Part shown: piece after piece, positions 16,014 to 25,190 of the stretch
Numbering within the stretch: the stretch's first letter is position 1
How the letters are laid out: every line of letters begins with the position of its first letter
Source: DASUNP01 sp035249305
GTDB lineage: Bacteria; Acidobacteriota; Blastocatellia; UBA7656
Reading direction: 5' to 3'
NCBI GenBank assembly: GCA_035249305.1
Contig: DATFGQ010000009.1
Location: 1 to 64,000, forward strand
DNA length: 64,000 nt
The notes under the pieces: generated by a model
What the model saw: only the letters and a program-made list of their open reading frames with translations
Databases searched by the model: none
What the model was told of the DNA's origin: nothing
Position numbers and translations under genes: made by a program

Positions 16014-18077
16014 CTACCGTCGCGTTCGGCCGAAGTCGTCGCCGCCCGCCAGGAAGTCGCCTCGCAACACGACCTGGCCCGCTGAGTCGCGCACTTCCAC
16101 GCGCTTGATATTGAGGAGGGGTCGCGACTGCGGCGGGAGCGACAGACCGCTCGACCCATCCGTGGTCGCTATGATCCTTAAGAAGCCCGATTGCCGCGTC
16201 TCCGCTCTTGCCACGGCCGAGCCGATGCCGACGCCGTCGACGAATATGTCGTAGCTCGCGCCCGGCGTCAGGCGGTTGACTTCGACTCTCAACTCCTCGT
16301 TCGCGCCGTCAAGCTTTACGTAGGCTTTCCCCCGCGCGTCACCGGCCGAAGCGAGCGGCGTCTGCTTGGTGATCGTCTCTCCAGCGGGCGCCGCGCTCCC
16401 GACCGCGGGGGCGAATGCGCCTTTGAGCCACTTGCCCGCTTCGTTGCGCAACTCGACGCTCTGTATCCTGGTCACCGGGTAAAGGCTGGTCGGTAACTTT
16501 AATTGCACCGCGCCGTATTCTGATACGGATTCCGGCTCGTTCGTGAGCCTGATTCGCAGCCCGCCGAAACTGGACGCCGTGAACCCTTCCGGCGCGACAT
16601 CGATGCCGTTGACGTAGAGCCTGTACCTGGCGCGAACGTCGAGCCCGTGAGCGGAGATCGTCAACTCCTGGCGCGCGCCGGTTATTATCACACCGGCCCT
16701 GGCCGAAGCCTCCGAATAACCCGCCGACGGGTCCAGATAAATGTACGCGTAATTACCCGAAGGCTTAGGGGTGTCGTAAAAACTTTCGAGCGAGGCCAGC
16801 AGGTTTATGCGCCCGCGCCCCATCTTGCCGGAATAAGCGGTGTTCAGATCATCAATCGGATCGGCCGTAGACTCGATCACGGCCCTCGCGTCGTTGTCGT
16901 CGTCCTGCGCGAGTACGAGCGCGGCCTGGGCAGCCGCGAGCGGCGCGGCAAAAGATGTCCCGCTCCACACCGCATAATCTTCACCTGGGTACGCGCTCGC
17001 AAGCCCCACGCCCAGCGCGGTGACGCTCACGCGTTTGCCAAAATTCGAAAAGCCCGCCTTGATGCTCCCTTCATCCATCGCCGCCACGCTCATGACCGGG
17101 CTTAACGCGGCGGGGTACTGCGGGAACTTGTCTATGTTTTCGCCTTCGTTGCCCGCGGCCGCGACCAGCACCGCGCCTCTTTGGCGAGCGTACTTGATGG
17201 CGTCGCGGACGACGCGCGATTTCCTGGGCGAGCCGAAGCTCAGGTTGATCACGTCGGCCCCGTGGTCGGCCGCGTACTTGATTGCCGAGGCGACCGTGAA
17301 CGCGTTACTAACCCCGCCGGGGGTGAAGGCGCGGACCGGAAGGATGCGGCAGTCGGGCGCGACCAGCGCGACGAGCCCGGCGATGAAAGTGCCATGCCCG
17401 GCAACGCTCGTCTCTGGGTCGGACGCGTTTTCGGAAGGGTCGTTGTCGTTGTCTATAAAATCCCAACCCGCGTGATCGTCTACCAGCCCGTCCAGGTCGT
17501 TGTCGATCCCGTCGGATTCGACCTCACCAAGCTGGCGCGTGTCGCGCCACAGGCGCGAGGCCAGCGCCGTGTGCGTGCGGTCTACGCCCGTATCGATTAT
17601 GGCTACGACGACGCCCGAGCCGCGCGACCTCAGGTGCGCTTCCCTGAGCGCGAGCAGGTCTCTGAGCGTGCGCTGATAGACGTATTCGACGCGGCTGAGT
17701 CCGGGGCTCGGCCGGCCGCCGGGGAAGCCCACCGTCGCGCGGCCGAAGACGCTGGTCGGGCTCATGACGATCGGGTTGAACGACGCGCTCACCACGTCTC
17801 GATCACGCGAGAGCCGCTTGATCCACTTCGATTCCGATTTGCCCAGCGGGATCAGGAGACGGTAAAAGTTCGTGCCGTTGATGCGCTCGACCGTCGCGGT
17901 GCCGTTGCGGCCGTTGACCTCTTCGATCGACGCGCCGGGCTTGATCTCGACGATGATCTCGCCGCTTCTTAGCTGCTCCGCCGCGCTGTCTGCCGAACAG
18001 ATTGCCGGGTTGAAAGAGAGGACAAGCGCGACAGACAGCAGAGCGACGGGCATGAGAGTCGGTTTAATGGGTTTCAT
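16014..18077 (-). CDS. Secreted subtilisin-like serine protease (S8)
   Basis: 687 residues from ATG 18077, which has GAGGG at 6 nt; ATG 18083 is too close to that site. A signal peptide (about 1-30) is followed by a possible inhibitor-like propeptide (about 35-105). The S8 catalytic domain has Asp163 in IIDTGVD, His228 in GHGTFIAG, the oxyanion Asn310 in AAAGNEG and Ser375 in SGTSFAAP, so it should be active. The last 270 residues are beta-rich repeats without a clear name. It is the last gene downstream of sigma, zinc-finger and TPR-CHAT genes on the same strand, 108 bases after the CHAT gene. Confidence 0.94.
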   Translation of the reverse strand: MKPIKPTLMPVALLSVALVLSFNPAICSADSAAEQLRSGEIIVEIKPGASIEEVNGRNGTATVERINGTNFYRLLIPLGKSESKWIKRLSRDRDVVSASFNPIVMSPTSVFGRATVGFPGGRPSPGLSRVEYVYQRTLRDLLALREAHLRSRGSGVVVAIIDTGVDRTHTALASRLWRDTRQLGEVESDGIDNDLDGLVDDHAGWDFIDNDNDPSENASDPETSVAGHGTFIAGLVALVAPDCRILPVRAFTPGGVSNAFTVASAIKYAADHGADVINLSFGSPRKSRVVRDAIKYARQRGAVLVAAAGNEGENIDKFPQYPAALSPVMSVAAMDEGSIKAGFSNFGKRVSVTALGVGLASAYPGEDYAVWSGTSFAAPLAAAQAALVLAQDDDNDARAVIESTADPIDDLNTAYSGKMGRGRINLLASLESFYDTPKPSGNYAYIYLDPSAGYSEASARAGVIITGARQELTISAHGLDVRARYRLYVNGIDVAPEGFTASSFGGLRIRLTNEPESVSEYGAVQLKLPTSLYPVTRIQSVELRNEAGKWLKGAFAPAVGSAAPAGETITKQTPLASAGDARGKAYVKLDGANEELRVEVNRLTPGASYDIFVDGVGIGSAVARAETRQSGFLRIIATTDGSSGLSLPPQSRPLLNIKRVEVRDSAGQVVLRGDFLAGGDDFGRTRR

Positions 18078-18185
18078 ACTCATCCCTCTTCACGAGCGTT
18101 TAGCAAGCTGGCCGTGTGCGACTCCGGTGGCCCAATTCTACCACAGATCGTCATCATTAGTTCCAAGTGTCCGCGCCCTGAATCT

Positions 18186-21029
18186 TCATTCGGGGTTCCC
18201 TATCAGGACGAACGGCGCCCAGTAATATGGATGACCGTAGGCTTCTTTGATCGCCAGTTGCGCCGCGCGCAACGCCGCGCGCTTTTCGTCGCCCGCCTGT
18301 ATTGCGGAATACAACTGGCCCATAAACTCCGCGGTCGAGCGGTCGTTGACTGCCCAGAGGCTGACGATCAGCGCGGGCGCGCCCGCATACAGGAAGCCTC
18401 GCATCAACCCTTGAAGCTCGTCGCCCGGAAAGACCGTGTTGATCCCCGTGTGACAGGCCGAGAGCGTCACGACTTCCGCGTTGAGCTTGAGGTCGAGCAG
18501 GCTGTAAAAGTTCAGTTGCGAATCGGCCAGCTTTAAGAACGAAAACATCGGGTTGTCGCGGCGGAAATATCCGTGCGACGCAAGGTGCAGGAACCGCGCG
18601 CGCGGGGCCAGCTCGATCAGGTTGTCGCGCGTGGCGCGGCCGCCTTTCAGTATCACGGCGTCGGGGAAGATCCCCTTGAGCGTCTCCAGCTCGTCGTTTA
18701 TGGCGGGCGTGCCCTTCTCGGATATGCCCAGCGCCAGGAGCGTGCCTTCGGTCGCGCCGCGCTTGTTCGAGCGGCAGAGCGCGAGCACGCTTGCGCTCGG
18801 CGCGTAGGAGATTTCAAAGCGGTCGATCAGGTAATAGCCGCGGCTATCGCACAGCGCGTGGAAGGGTACGTAGTGAAGCGCGTCGTGCGGGATGATGATG
18901 AGCCGGCCGTTATCCAGGTTCGTCTCAAGCGGGAGGAAGATCGTCCTGTAGATCTCGCTCAGCGCCTCGTCGGTCGCCCCCTTGAGCTGCCAGAAATGCG
19001 CGTCGACGTATTCGGCGCCGTAGCTGAACTTCTCTATCTGAAACCTGAGCGCCGCAAGCCTTCGTTCAAGCCCGCTCTTAGAGGCTATGCGGCGGACGAC
19101 CTTGATCCGCTCGCGCGTGGCGACGAAGGCCGACACGTCGTCGCCGGTCGTGAAGTACTCTATGGCCGTCTCGCCCTCTTCAAGCGCGGCGCGAAGATCG
19201 GAGACGGTAGCCGATTGCGGCGCGTGGAGTTTGGCAAAAGTCGGGTCTTCGATTTCTACGCGCCGGAACATCTGGGCTATCTGCCGCTCGCGGCGGAGCG
19301 CGCGACGCCGGTAGCGGTCCGAAGTCGAGGCGCGGCGCTCGTGGCCTTTGTCATCCTCAAGCCCGACCTGCGAGCTGTACCAGTTCAGCTCTTGAATCAA
19401 TTTTGCGAGACGCGCGCGAGCCTCGCCTCTTGGGCCGCGCGCGCCGGTTTCGGGCGCGGCCTGCGCGTAGCGGGCGAGCAGGTCTGCGAGCGCGCGTGAC
19501 TTTGACGACTCTACGAGTCGGAACGCTTCGTCGACATGACTTTCGGCGCCGTAGTCGAGGCAGGCGGTTATCGCGTCTTCGTACACGCCTATCTTGTCGC
19601 GGAGAAAAGTGGCCTTCAGCTCGTCGGCGGCCACACCGCCGCGCATGCGCTCGACCGCCTCGACGGCATGTCGGAAGCGCTCAAGCGCGCGGCTCGGCTC
19701 GCCCCTGTCGCGGTGTATGCGGCCGATCAGGTGATCGCACTGGTAGTTTATTGTCGAGTCGGCCAGCCTCTCGATCCCCTTGAGGGTCGAGCGCGCGAGC
19801 CGCAACGCCTTACGCCCGTCGCCGCTCTCGTAAGCCGCGCGCGCCGCGAGCAGCCGCGACCGGGCGTTTCGCGTGGCGAGCTTCTGACGGCCGAAGACGC
19901 GCATCGCGGAATCGGCGCGCTCGGCCGCCTCGGCGAGATCGCCGCGGCGCAAGGAGAGCTCGGCCAGGTAGTAGTCTGTCTGCGCGGTGAAGGTCGTGTT
20001 GCCGCTCGCGCGAAAGACTTCGCGCGCCGCGGTCAGACCTTTTTTCGCCTGCTCGAATCGATCGAGCCCCATGGCCGCCAGCGCTTCGATCCACGCCGCT
20101 TTCGCGGACTCGTAAGGCATGCCGAGCTCGTCAAACCGGGAGCGCGCGTTTGCGGCGCTCGCCCGCGCGTCGTCGAACGCGTTGAGCGCCAGCAGTATCT
20201 CGCCTATCTCAAGGTCGCACCACGCGACGAGCAGCGAGCTGCCCAGCGCCGCGACGCGGTCACGCGCCTTGTAATAGCTCGTCAGCGCCGCGTTGTAGTT
20301 CCCGCGAAGGAAGTCCAGGTAAGCGGCGTTGTAGAGCGCCTGCGCCGCGAGCAGCTTGAGCCCCGACCGCTCCCATTCGGCCGCCGCGCGCTTGAGCATC
20401 GCCTCGGCTTCTTCGGGCCGGTCCATCTCCGTGTAGATGTTCGACCGGCTGTAATTGACGAAGGCGAGCATCGCTTCGTCGCCCGCCGCTTCGAATATCT
20501 CCCCGGCCGCGTCGTAATGTTTGAGCGCGCGTTTGTAAGCGTCGAGGCGGAAGTAGACCGTGCCGACGTTTGTCTCCAACTGGGCTAGCTTGATCTTCTC
20601 ATCAGGCTTGAGCCTGCGCCGGGCCGCGCGCGCCTTCGCGAGCGCGTCGTCGTAGCGGCCCATCTGCGTGAGCGCGTAGACCTGGTGGATCATTATCGTG
20701 GCGGCCTCGCTCGTCAGCCGCGCGTCGACCAGGGCCGCGAGCGCGCTCTCGTAAAGCGCGTTGGCCTCTTCGTAGCGGCCGGAAAAGTGGAGGACGCGGG
20801 CGCGGCTCGCCTGGGCGAACCCGCGCGCTACGGGGTCGGCGGCCCGCTCCGCAAGGCGGTCTATGTGGTCGGCCAGGCGCGCGGCGCGGTTGAGGTCACA
20901 GCTCACGAGGCGGTCGACTTCGGCCTTGAGTGCGGCGAAGGTCTGCCAGTTCTGAGCGCCGCCGTGCGCGCGCAAGAACCGGTCGAGATTTCGCGCCTTG
21001 ATTAACCTGTCCGCCAGATTGCCGCTCAC
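18186..21029 (-). CDS. TPR-CHAT caspase-like protease
   Basis: 947 residues. About residues 40-560 are TPR helices (at least ten units), a peptide- or protein-binding scaffold. A charged coiled linker follows, then a C-terminal CHAT domain (about 650-947), the caspase-HetF-associated peptidase clan. The catalytic dyad is intact: His819 in LASHGY and Cys859 in LSACHTG, with the end motif YYWAPFVLIGNP. There is no signal peptide, so it acts in the cytoplasm. The GTG start has AGAGGT at 7 nt. It follows an ECF sigma factor and a zinc-finger protein by 45 bases, and a secreted subtilase follows. Activator and substrate are unknown. Confidence 0.95.
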   Translation of the reverse strand: MSGNLADRLIKARNLDRFLRAHGGAQNWQTFAALKAEVDRLVSCDLNRAARLADHIDRLAERAADPVARGFAQASRARVLHFSGRYEEANALYESALAALVDARLTSEAATIMIHQVYALTQMGRYDDALAKARAARRRLKPDEKIKLAQLETNVGTVYFRLDAYKRALKHYDAAGEIFEAAGDEAMLAFVNYSRSNIYTEMDRPEEAEAMLKRAAAEWERSGLKLLAAQALYNAAYLDFLRGNYNAALTSYYKARDRVAALGSSLLVAWCDLEIGEILLALNAFDDARASAANARSRFDELGMPYESAKAAWIEALAAMGLDRFEQAKKGLTAAREVFRASGNTTFTAQTDYYLAELSLRRGDLAEAAERADSAMRVFGRQKLATRNARSRLLAARAAYESGDGRKALRLARSTLKGIERLADSTINYQCDHLIGRIHRDRGEPSRALERFRHAVEAVERMRGGVAADELKATFLRDKIGVYEDAITACLDYGAESHVDEAFRLVESSKSRALADLLARYAQAAPETGARGPRGEARARLAKLIQELNWYSSQVGLEDDKGHERRASTSDRYRRRALRRERQIAQMFRRVEIEDPTFAKLHAPQSATVSDLRAALEEGETAIEYFTTGDDVSAFVATRERIKVVRRIASKSGLERRLAALRFQIEKFSYGAEYVDAHFWQLKGATDEALSEIYRTIFLPLETNLDNGRLIIIPHDALHYVPFHALCDSRGYYLIDRFEISYAPSASVLALCRSNKRGATEGTLLALGISEKGTPAINDELETLKGIFPDAVILKGGRATRDNLIELAPRARFLHLASHGYFRRDNPMFSFLKLADSQLNFYSLLDLKLNAEVVTLSACHTGINTVFPGDELQGLMRGFLYAGAPALIVSLWAVNDRSTAEFMGQLYSAIQAGDEKRAALRAAQLAIKEAYGHPYYWAPFVLIGNPE

Positions 21030-21074
21030 GCCGTTACCTCTGCTTGACCGATAGTCGTGAAGGTTTGGTCCGGG

Positions 21075-21689
21075 CTATGTGATTACCAAACGCGGGATCT
21101 TCAAACTGCCTTCGCGCATGTCAATGCGCAGCTCGTAGCTGCCGTGCCGGACTTCAGCAAGCTCGAACTCGCCCATCTCGTTGGTTAGGGTGCTTTGAAG
21201 TATGAGGCCCTCCCCGGCCAGCTCTATCCGCAGCCCGTTTACGGAATCGAACCCGATCTCGCCCTCGCGCAAGACCTGGCCGTAAACGGCCGCGACCGCC
21301 TCTTCACGCGGCGCTATTTGCAGATCGATGCTATAAGCGTCCGCGCGATAGAGCAACTGCCTGACGGGCGATTGGGTCAGGCGAACGCCCTCGGTCGCGG
21401 GCTGAGAGAGGCTGTCGAAGACGAGCGAGGCGACCAACTGCTTGAGCCTGCCCAGCGCTTTCGGTTTGCGCTCAGCGCTGAAGAGTCTGAGCGCGCGCTG
21501 TAGCACCCACGGCGGCGGGTCGAGCGTGTCGTCGCTCGCGGCCAGGTCACGCACGCGCGAGTACCATAGGCGCACCTCGTCACATTTCTGACACGCGGCG
21601 CTCAGATGCGAGGCGACGAGCGCCGCGCCGTCTCCGCCGAGACGGCCATCGAAGTAATCGATAAGGATCGCGAATCTGGGGCACCTCAT
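21075..21689 (-). CDS. Zinc-finger anti-sigma-like protein with carboxypeptidase-regulatory-like domain
   Basis: 204 residues. The N terminus resembles the zf-HC2 anti-sigma fold: Cys3, a conserved YFDGRLGGD and then HLSAACQKC. The usual spacing is HxxxCxxC; here one extra residue gives HxxxxCxxC. There is no membrane segment. The C-terminal 80 residues (GQVLREGEIGFDSVNG, TLTNEMGEFELAEV) look like a CarboxypepD_reg beta-sandwich. It sits 60 bases after the ECF sigma gene, so it probably binds that sigma factor (inference). GGAAGGTG precedes the ATG. Confidence 0.75.
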   Translation of the reverse strand: MRCPRFAILIDYFDGRLGGDGAALVASHLSAACQKCDEVRLWYSRVRDLAASDDTLDPPPWVLQRALRLFSAERKPKALGRLKQLVASLVFDSLSQPATEGVRLTQSPVRQLLYRADAYSIDLQIAPREEAVAAVYGQVLREGEIGFDSVNGLRIELAGEGLILQSTLTNEMGEFELAEVRHGSYELRIDMREGSLKIPRLVIT

Positions 21690-21749
21690 AATTGCACCTT
21701 CCTCTTTAAGCTATAAGAGGAATAAGCCGCGCAAAAGGTACTCGGGCGG

Positions 21750-22334
21750 CTATAACTTATCCTCCAATATTCGCTTCAGCTTCGCCAGGCACCGCGCGCG
21801 GGTAGGCCCCATGGATGTGCGCGGTATCCCCAGACGGCGGGCGATCTCGACGTAGCTTAGATCACCTTCCTGATAAAATAGCATTTTGATCATATTCCTG
21901 CACCTGTCGGGCAACTGCTCGACTGCGTCGCGGACTATGTGTTGAGCTTCGACCTCCTCCAGCTCGCGGTCGAGCGGCATGGCTTCAGACGGCAGATCGG
22001 ACAGAAGAGAGGCGGCTTCGTCGCGGTCGTAGAAAGAGGTGACGTGCTCGCGTTTTTTCTGCGCGGCTATGCGCCAGCTCTCTCGGCGGGTCGTCACCGT
22101 GAGCCAGGAGCTGATCCTGTCTTTATGGCGCAGCCTGGGCATGTTTTCGAGCAGTTTCAGGCAGACCGCCTGGAAAACGTCGGCCGAGTCGTTTGGCGAC
22201 AGCCCCATCTTGATAGGGATCGAGTAGATCAACCGCTGGTAGCGGGCTAGAAGGAACTCCCAGGCCTCCGGCACGCCGTTTATACAATCGGCTATAAGCT
22301 CGCGGTCATTCTGTTTTGGATAGTCCCCGGTCAT
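21750..22334 (-). CDS. ECF-family RNA polymerase sigma factor
   Basis: 194 residues, normal for ECF sigma factors. Region 2 (about 18-90) has AWEFLLARYQRLIYSI, DVFQAVCLKLLENM and the tryptophan-containing ISSWLTVTTRR. Region 4 (about 130-190) has a helix-turn-helix, LSYVEIARRLGIPRTSMG, then RARCLAKLKRIL. It is first in a minus-strand unit with an anti-sigma-like zinc-finger protein, a TPR-CHAT protease and a subtilase. Sigma factors of this type often direct transcription of their own operon. GAAGGGGGA precedes the ATG. Confidence 0.94.
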   Translation of the reverse strand: MTGDYPKQNDRELIADCINGVPEAWEFLLARYQRLIYSIPIKMGLSPNDSADVFQAVCLKLLENMPRLRHKDRISSWLTVTTRRESWRIAAQKKREHVTSFYDRDEAASLLSDLPSEAMPLDRELEEVEAQHIVRDAVEQLPDRCRNMIKMLFYQEGDLSYVEIARRLGIPRTSMGPTRARCLAKLKRILEDKL

Positions 22335-22775
22335 TCCCCCTTCGAGCGAGCTGCGGCAACGAGATCGATGGGAGCGAGCATATTAGCAAATAAGCAGTTT
22401 TGTGGAAAGCAGCGGCAATCGAATCACAGAAGAGATTTATCGATGTACCTTTCGGCGCGCGGCACTCTCTTATTAGCCAGGGCGCAAAAGCTGTTCCGAG
22501 CATGAACGCTAAAGAACGATTTATAGATCACAGCTTTTACGCCTTGGACTGAATAGAGCCTACTGACAGCTTTCACGCAGGGGCGCCGGCAGCGCAGAGC
22601 GCCGCCTCGTTCGACGCGCGCTATGCGCCTATTGCGGGTCCAGGCGTCTCTGCGTGAAACATCCCACCATCACCGCTTTTGAGAGCGCCTTGCGAAGGCG
22701 GGCGAACTTGGCTAGAATTCTTTGTTCCGAGCAGCCTGCGGTTTTCAACCTATGACGCAGCAATCGGAAAAGTTC
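22335..22775. other. Intergenic region upstream of the ECF sigma gene and tRNA-Glu
   Basis: No gene is supported; the short frames here have no features. TTTCACGCAG (22571-22580) is inverted at 22650-22659, flanking a GC-rich 69-base segment. A promoter for the tRNA lies at 22690-22718. A promoter for the sigma operon must also lie here but I cannot place it. Confidence 0.55.
22690..22718 (+). promoter_or_regulatory. Sigma-70-type promoter for tRNA-Glu
   Basis: TTGCGA (22690-22695), a 17-base spacer and TAGAAT (22713-22718). A transcript starting about 7 bases later would begin some 50 bases before the tRNA, leaving a short 5' leader for processing. Confidence 0.5.
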
Positions 22776-22851
22776 GACTCGTTCGTCTAGGGGCCTAGGA
22801 CACCGCCCTTTCACGGCGGTAACACGGGTTCAAATCCCGTACGAGTCACCA
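22776..22851 (+). tRNA. tRNA-Glu (anticodon UUC)
   Basis: A complete cloverleaf. The acceptor stem GACTCGT pairs with ACGAGTC (22841-22847). The anticodon stem CCGCC/GGCGG encloses the loop CTTTCAC with anticodon TTC at 22810-22812. The T arm is ACGGG-TTCAAAT-CCCGT. Base 22848 is the discriminator and CCA (22849-22851) is encoded. No partner tRNA lies nearby and no integrase is seen. Confidence 0.96.
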
Positions 22852-22872
22852 TTCAATTCGCAGCACTTAGAG

Positions 22873-22902
22873 CCGCGCCAGAGGCTAACGCTTTTGGCGC
22901 GG
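22873..22902 (+). terminator. Possible terminator after tRNA-Glu
   Basis: CCGCGCCA (22873-22880) pairs with TGGCGCGG (22895-22902) around a 14-base loop, followed by TAATCTCTT. The stem is strong but the T tract is poor, so this is tentative. Confidence 0.35.
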
Positions 22903-22988
22903 TAATCTCTTCAAGCGGCGCTCAGCTCTGCCATCCGACTCAGCCGGAGTGAGCGCATTGAACCGGCTTTGCCGTGAATCGGCGCCCT

Positions 22989-25190
22989 TCATCCGGCTTT
23001 TCCCTCAAGCTCTTTTTTCAGCCCGTTCGGCGCCATCGGCAGCGAGCGCAGGCGGATGCCCGTAGCATTGAAGATGGCGTTGCCCACCGCCGGGGCGAGG
23101 CCGACAATCGGGGTCTCTCCCGCGCCTGCCGATGGCAGGTCTTTGCGATCGATCATCACCACCTCGATGACCGGCACATCGCTGAATCGCGGGACCCGAT
23201 AGCGAGACATTCGCGCGTTGAGAATCTTCCCATTCTCAAACCCGACCGCCTCGAATAGAGCGCCCCCAATGGCCATCACGATCGCCCCTTCGATCTGACT
23301 CTTCAGGTGGTCAGGGTTGACGATCGCCCCGCACTCGAAGGCTTCGACCACGCGCGTGATCTTCACCTGGCCGGTCGCGCGCTCTATGGCGACCTCCGCG
23401 CAGGTGGCGACGTAGCCGCCCTTTTCAAACCCACCTGCGATGCCAAACCCGCGATCCGGCGCGCTCCTGGTTCTCCCCCAGCCGAAGGTTTTCGCGGCCG
23501 CTTCGAGAACCGCGCGCAGTCGCGGGTCTTTCAAATTCTTTAGGCGGAACTCCAGCGGGTCCATCTTCAGCAGGTGAGCCAGCTCGTCCATGTTCGTCTC
23601 GCGCGCAAAGTGATTGGCCGTCGCCGCCAGCCCTCGATAAGAGCCCTGACGCAGAGGCGACTCGGCGGGATGAAACACGATCTTCTGGTTGGCGAATTCG
23701 TACTTGGGCTGGATGGCGGATGGGCCAGAGTTGTAGTTGTGAAATTCCCAGGCCGTGACCGCGCCGTCGTTGCGGACGCCGCTCGTGATATCGATTACGC
23801 CGGCTGGGCGAAAATAGGCCCAGGTGAACTCTTCCTCGCGCGTCCAGACGATCTTCACCGGCTTGCCCGCTGCCTTGGCCAGCCGCGCCGCTTCGATAGC
23901 CACGTCGCCCGTGTGCTTGCCCCCGTAGCCTGAACCCGTGTCGGGCACGATGACGCGGACCCTGTCTTCGGGGATGCGGAAAGCTTCGGCCAATTCGCCG
24001 CGCACGCCGAAGGGGCGCTGCGTGCCTGTCCAGACCGTGAGCTTGCCTTCATTCCATTCGGCAACCGCCGCGCGAGGCTCCAGCGGCGTGTGCGCGATGT
24101 AGGCGACCGTGTAGGTCTGTTGCAGCTTCTTATCGGCCGCCGCCATCCCTTCTTGTATCGAGCCGCGATCACTGCCGGAGTTTCTACCGCCGCCTCTGCT
24201 TTCGGCCGGATGCGCTTTGAGGTATTCAAACAACTCGCGGTCGGACGGCTGGGCCGGGGCTTTCCATTCGGCTTTAATCAAGCCCGCGGCCCGCATGGCG
24301 GTTTGCGAATCGGGCGCGGTGACGCCGACGAAGTTGCCGTCTTTGACCACCGTGACGCCTTTCAAGCTTTCGGCTTCGCGCGTGTCGGCCGATACCAGCG
24401 TCGCGTTGAATGCCGAAGGTCGCACGATTCTCCCGTACAGCATCCCCGGACGTTTCATGTCGGATGTGTATTTGTGCTTCCCGGTCACGAAGTCGCGGCC
24501 ATCAACTTTAGGCGCGGATGTGCCGGCGATCTTCCATTGCGATACGGGCGTGGTCGGCGCGTCATCTGGAATCTGCTTCAATAATCTCTGCCCCTTGGCC
24601 AATTGCCCGTAGCCGATCGACTGCCCTGTTTGCGCGTTCCTCACCTTGCCATCGTCCGCCGCGAGCGTCGCGCGATCGGCTTTCCATGACTCGGCGGCGA
24701 GATCGATCAAGACTTCACGCGCGGTGGCCGCCGCCTTGCGAAGCTGGGGGGCCATCGTCGGCATCGTGCGGCTCCCGAAGGTTCCCATGTCAAACGGCGT
24801 GAGGTCTGTGTCACCCATCACGAGGCGGATCGAAGCGAGCGGCGCGCGAAGCTCTTCGGCGACGACTTGAGTCAGCGACGTGCGGATCTCCTGGCCGAAT
24901 TCGACCTTGCCCGTGTAGACCGTGATCGCGCCGTCTTCGCCGATCTTGAGCCACGCGCCGACCTCTTTCGGCAGAGGTGAGTTGAACGCGGAGCGACCCG
25001 ATTCGCCCGCTTGTCGCCCGCCGGATTCCTGCCGACCGAGCGCCTCATTGAGCATGAAGCCGACGACTATGCCGCCGCCAAACAGCTTGAAAAACGTGCG
25101 CCGGTCGACGTTGAAGTGATAAGCGGGCGCGGCGTAAAGCTCATATCGCTCGGGCTCGATCGCCTCTGACACGTTGAGTTCGTCGCTCAT
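22989..25190 (-). CDS. Molybdopterin-binding large subunit of an IorB-like molybdenum hydroxylase
   Basis: About 733 residues from ATG 25190. This start is chosen because GGAGG precedes it and it overlaps the small-subunit stop (ATGA). A twin-arginine signal (RRTFFKLF then a hydrophobic stretch, about 27-45) indicates Tat export with folded cofactor. The protein has aldehyde oxidase/xanthine dehydrogenase-type molybdopterin-binding regions, including GSYRGLAATANHFARE and the catalytic-Glu loop AGAGETPIVG near the C terminus. It most resembles isoquinoline 1-oxidoreductase beta subunits. It would hydroxylate an aromatic heterocycle or oxidise an aldehyde; the substrate is unknown. No cytochrome or FAD subunit lies beside it. 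Confidence 0.9.
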   Translation of the reverse strand: MSDELNVSEAIEPERYELYAAPAYHFNVDRRTFFKLFGGGIVVGFMLNEALGRQESGGRQAGESGRSAFNSPLPKEVGAWLKIGEDGAITVYTGKVEFGQEIRTSLTQVVAEELRAPLASIRLVMGDTDLTPFDMGTFGSRTMPTMAPQLRKAAATAREVLIDLAAESWKADRATLAADDGKVRNAQTGQSIGYGQLAKGQRLLKQIPDDAPTTPVSQWKIAGTSAPKVDGRDFVTGKHKYTSDMKRPGMLYGRIVRPSAFNATLVSADTREAESLKGVTVVKDGNFVGVTAPDSQTAMRAAGLIKAEWKAPAQPSDRELFEYLKAHPAESRGGGRNSGSDRGSIQEGMAAADKKLQQTYTVAYIAHTPLEPRAAVAEWNEGKLTVWTGTQRPFGVRGELAEAFRIPEDRVRVIVPDTGSGYGGKHTGDVAIEAARLAKAAGKPVKIVWTREEEFTWAYFRPAGVIDITSGVRNDGAVTAWEFHNYNSGPSAIQPKYEFANQKIVFHPAESPLRQGSYRGLAATANHFARETNMDELAHLLKMDPLEFRLKNLKDPRLRAVLEAAAKTFGWGRTRSAPDRGFGIAGGFEKGGYVATCAEVAIERATGQVKITRVVEAFECGAIVNPDHLKSQIEGAIVMAIGGALFEAVGFENGKILNARMSRYRVPRFSDVPVIEVVMIDRKDLPSAGAGETPIVGLAPAVGNAIFNATGIRLRSLPMAPNGLKKELEGKAG

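Noticed and set aside
22776..22851. tRNA-Glu as an integration site for a mobile island
   Set aside because: No integrase, no duplicated tRNA 3' end and no compositional shift are seen beside it.
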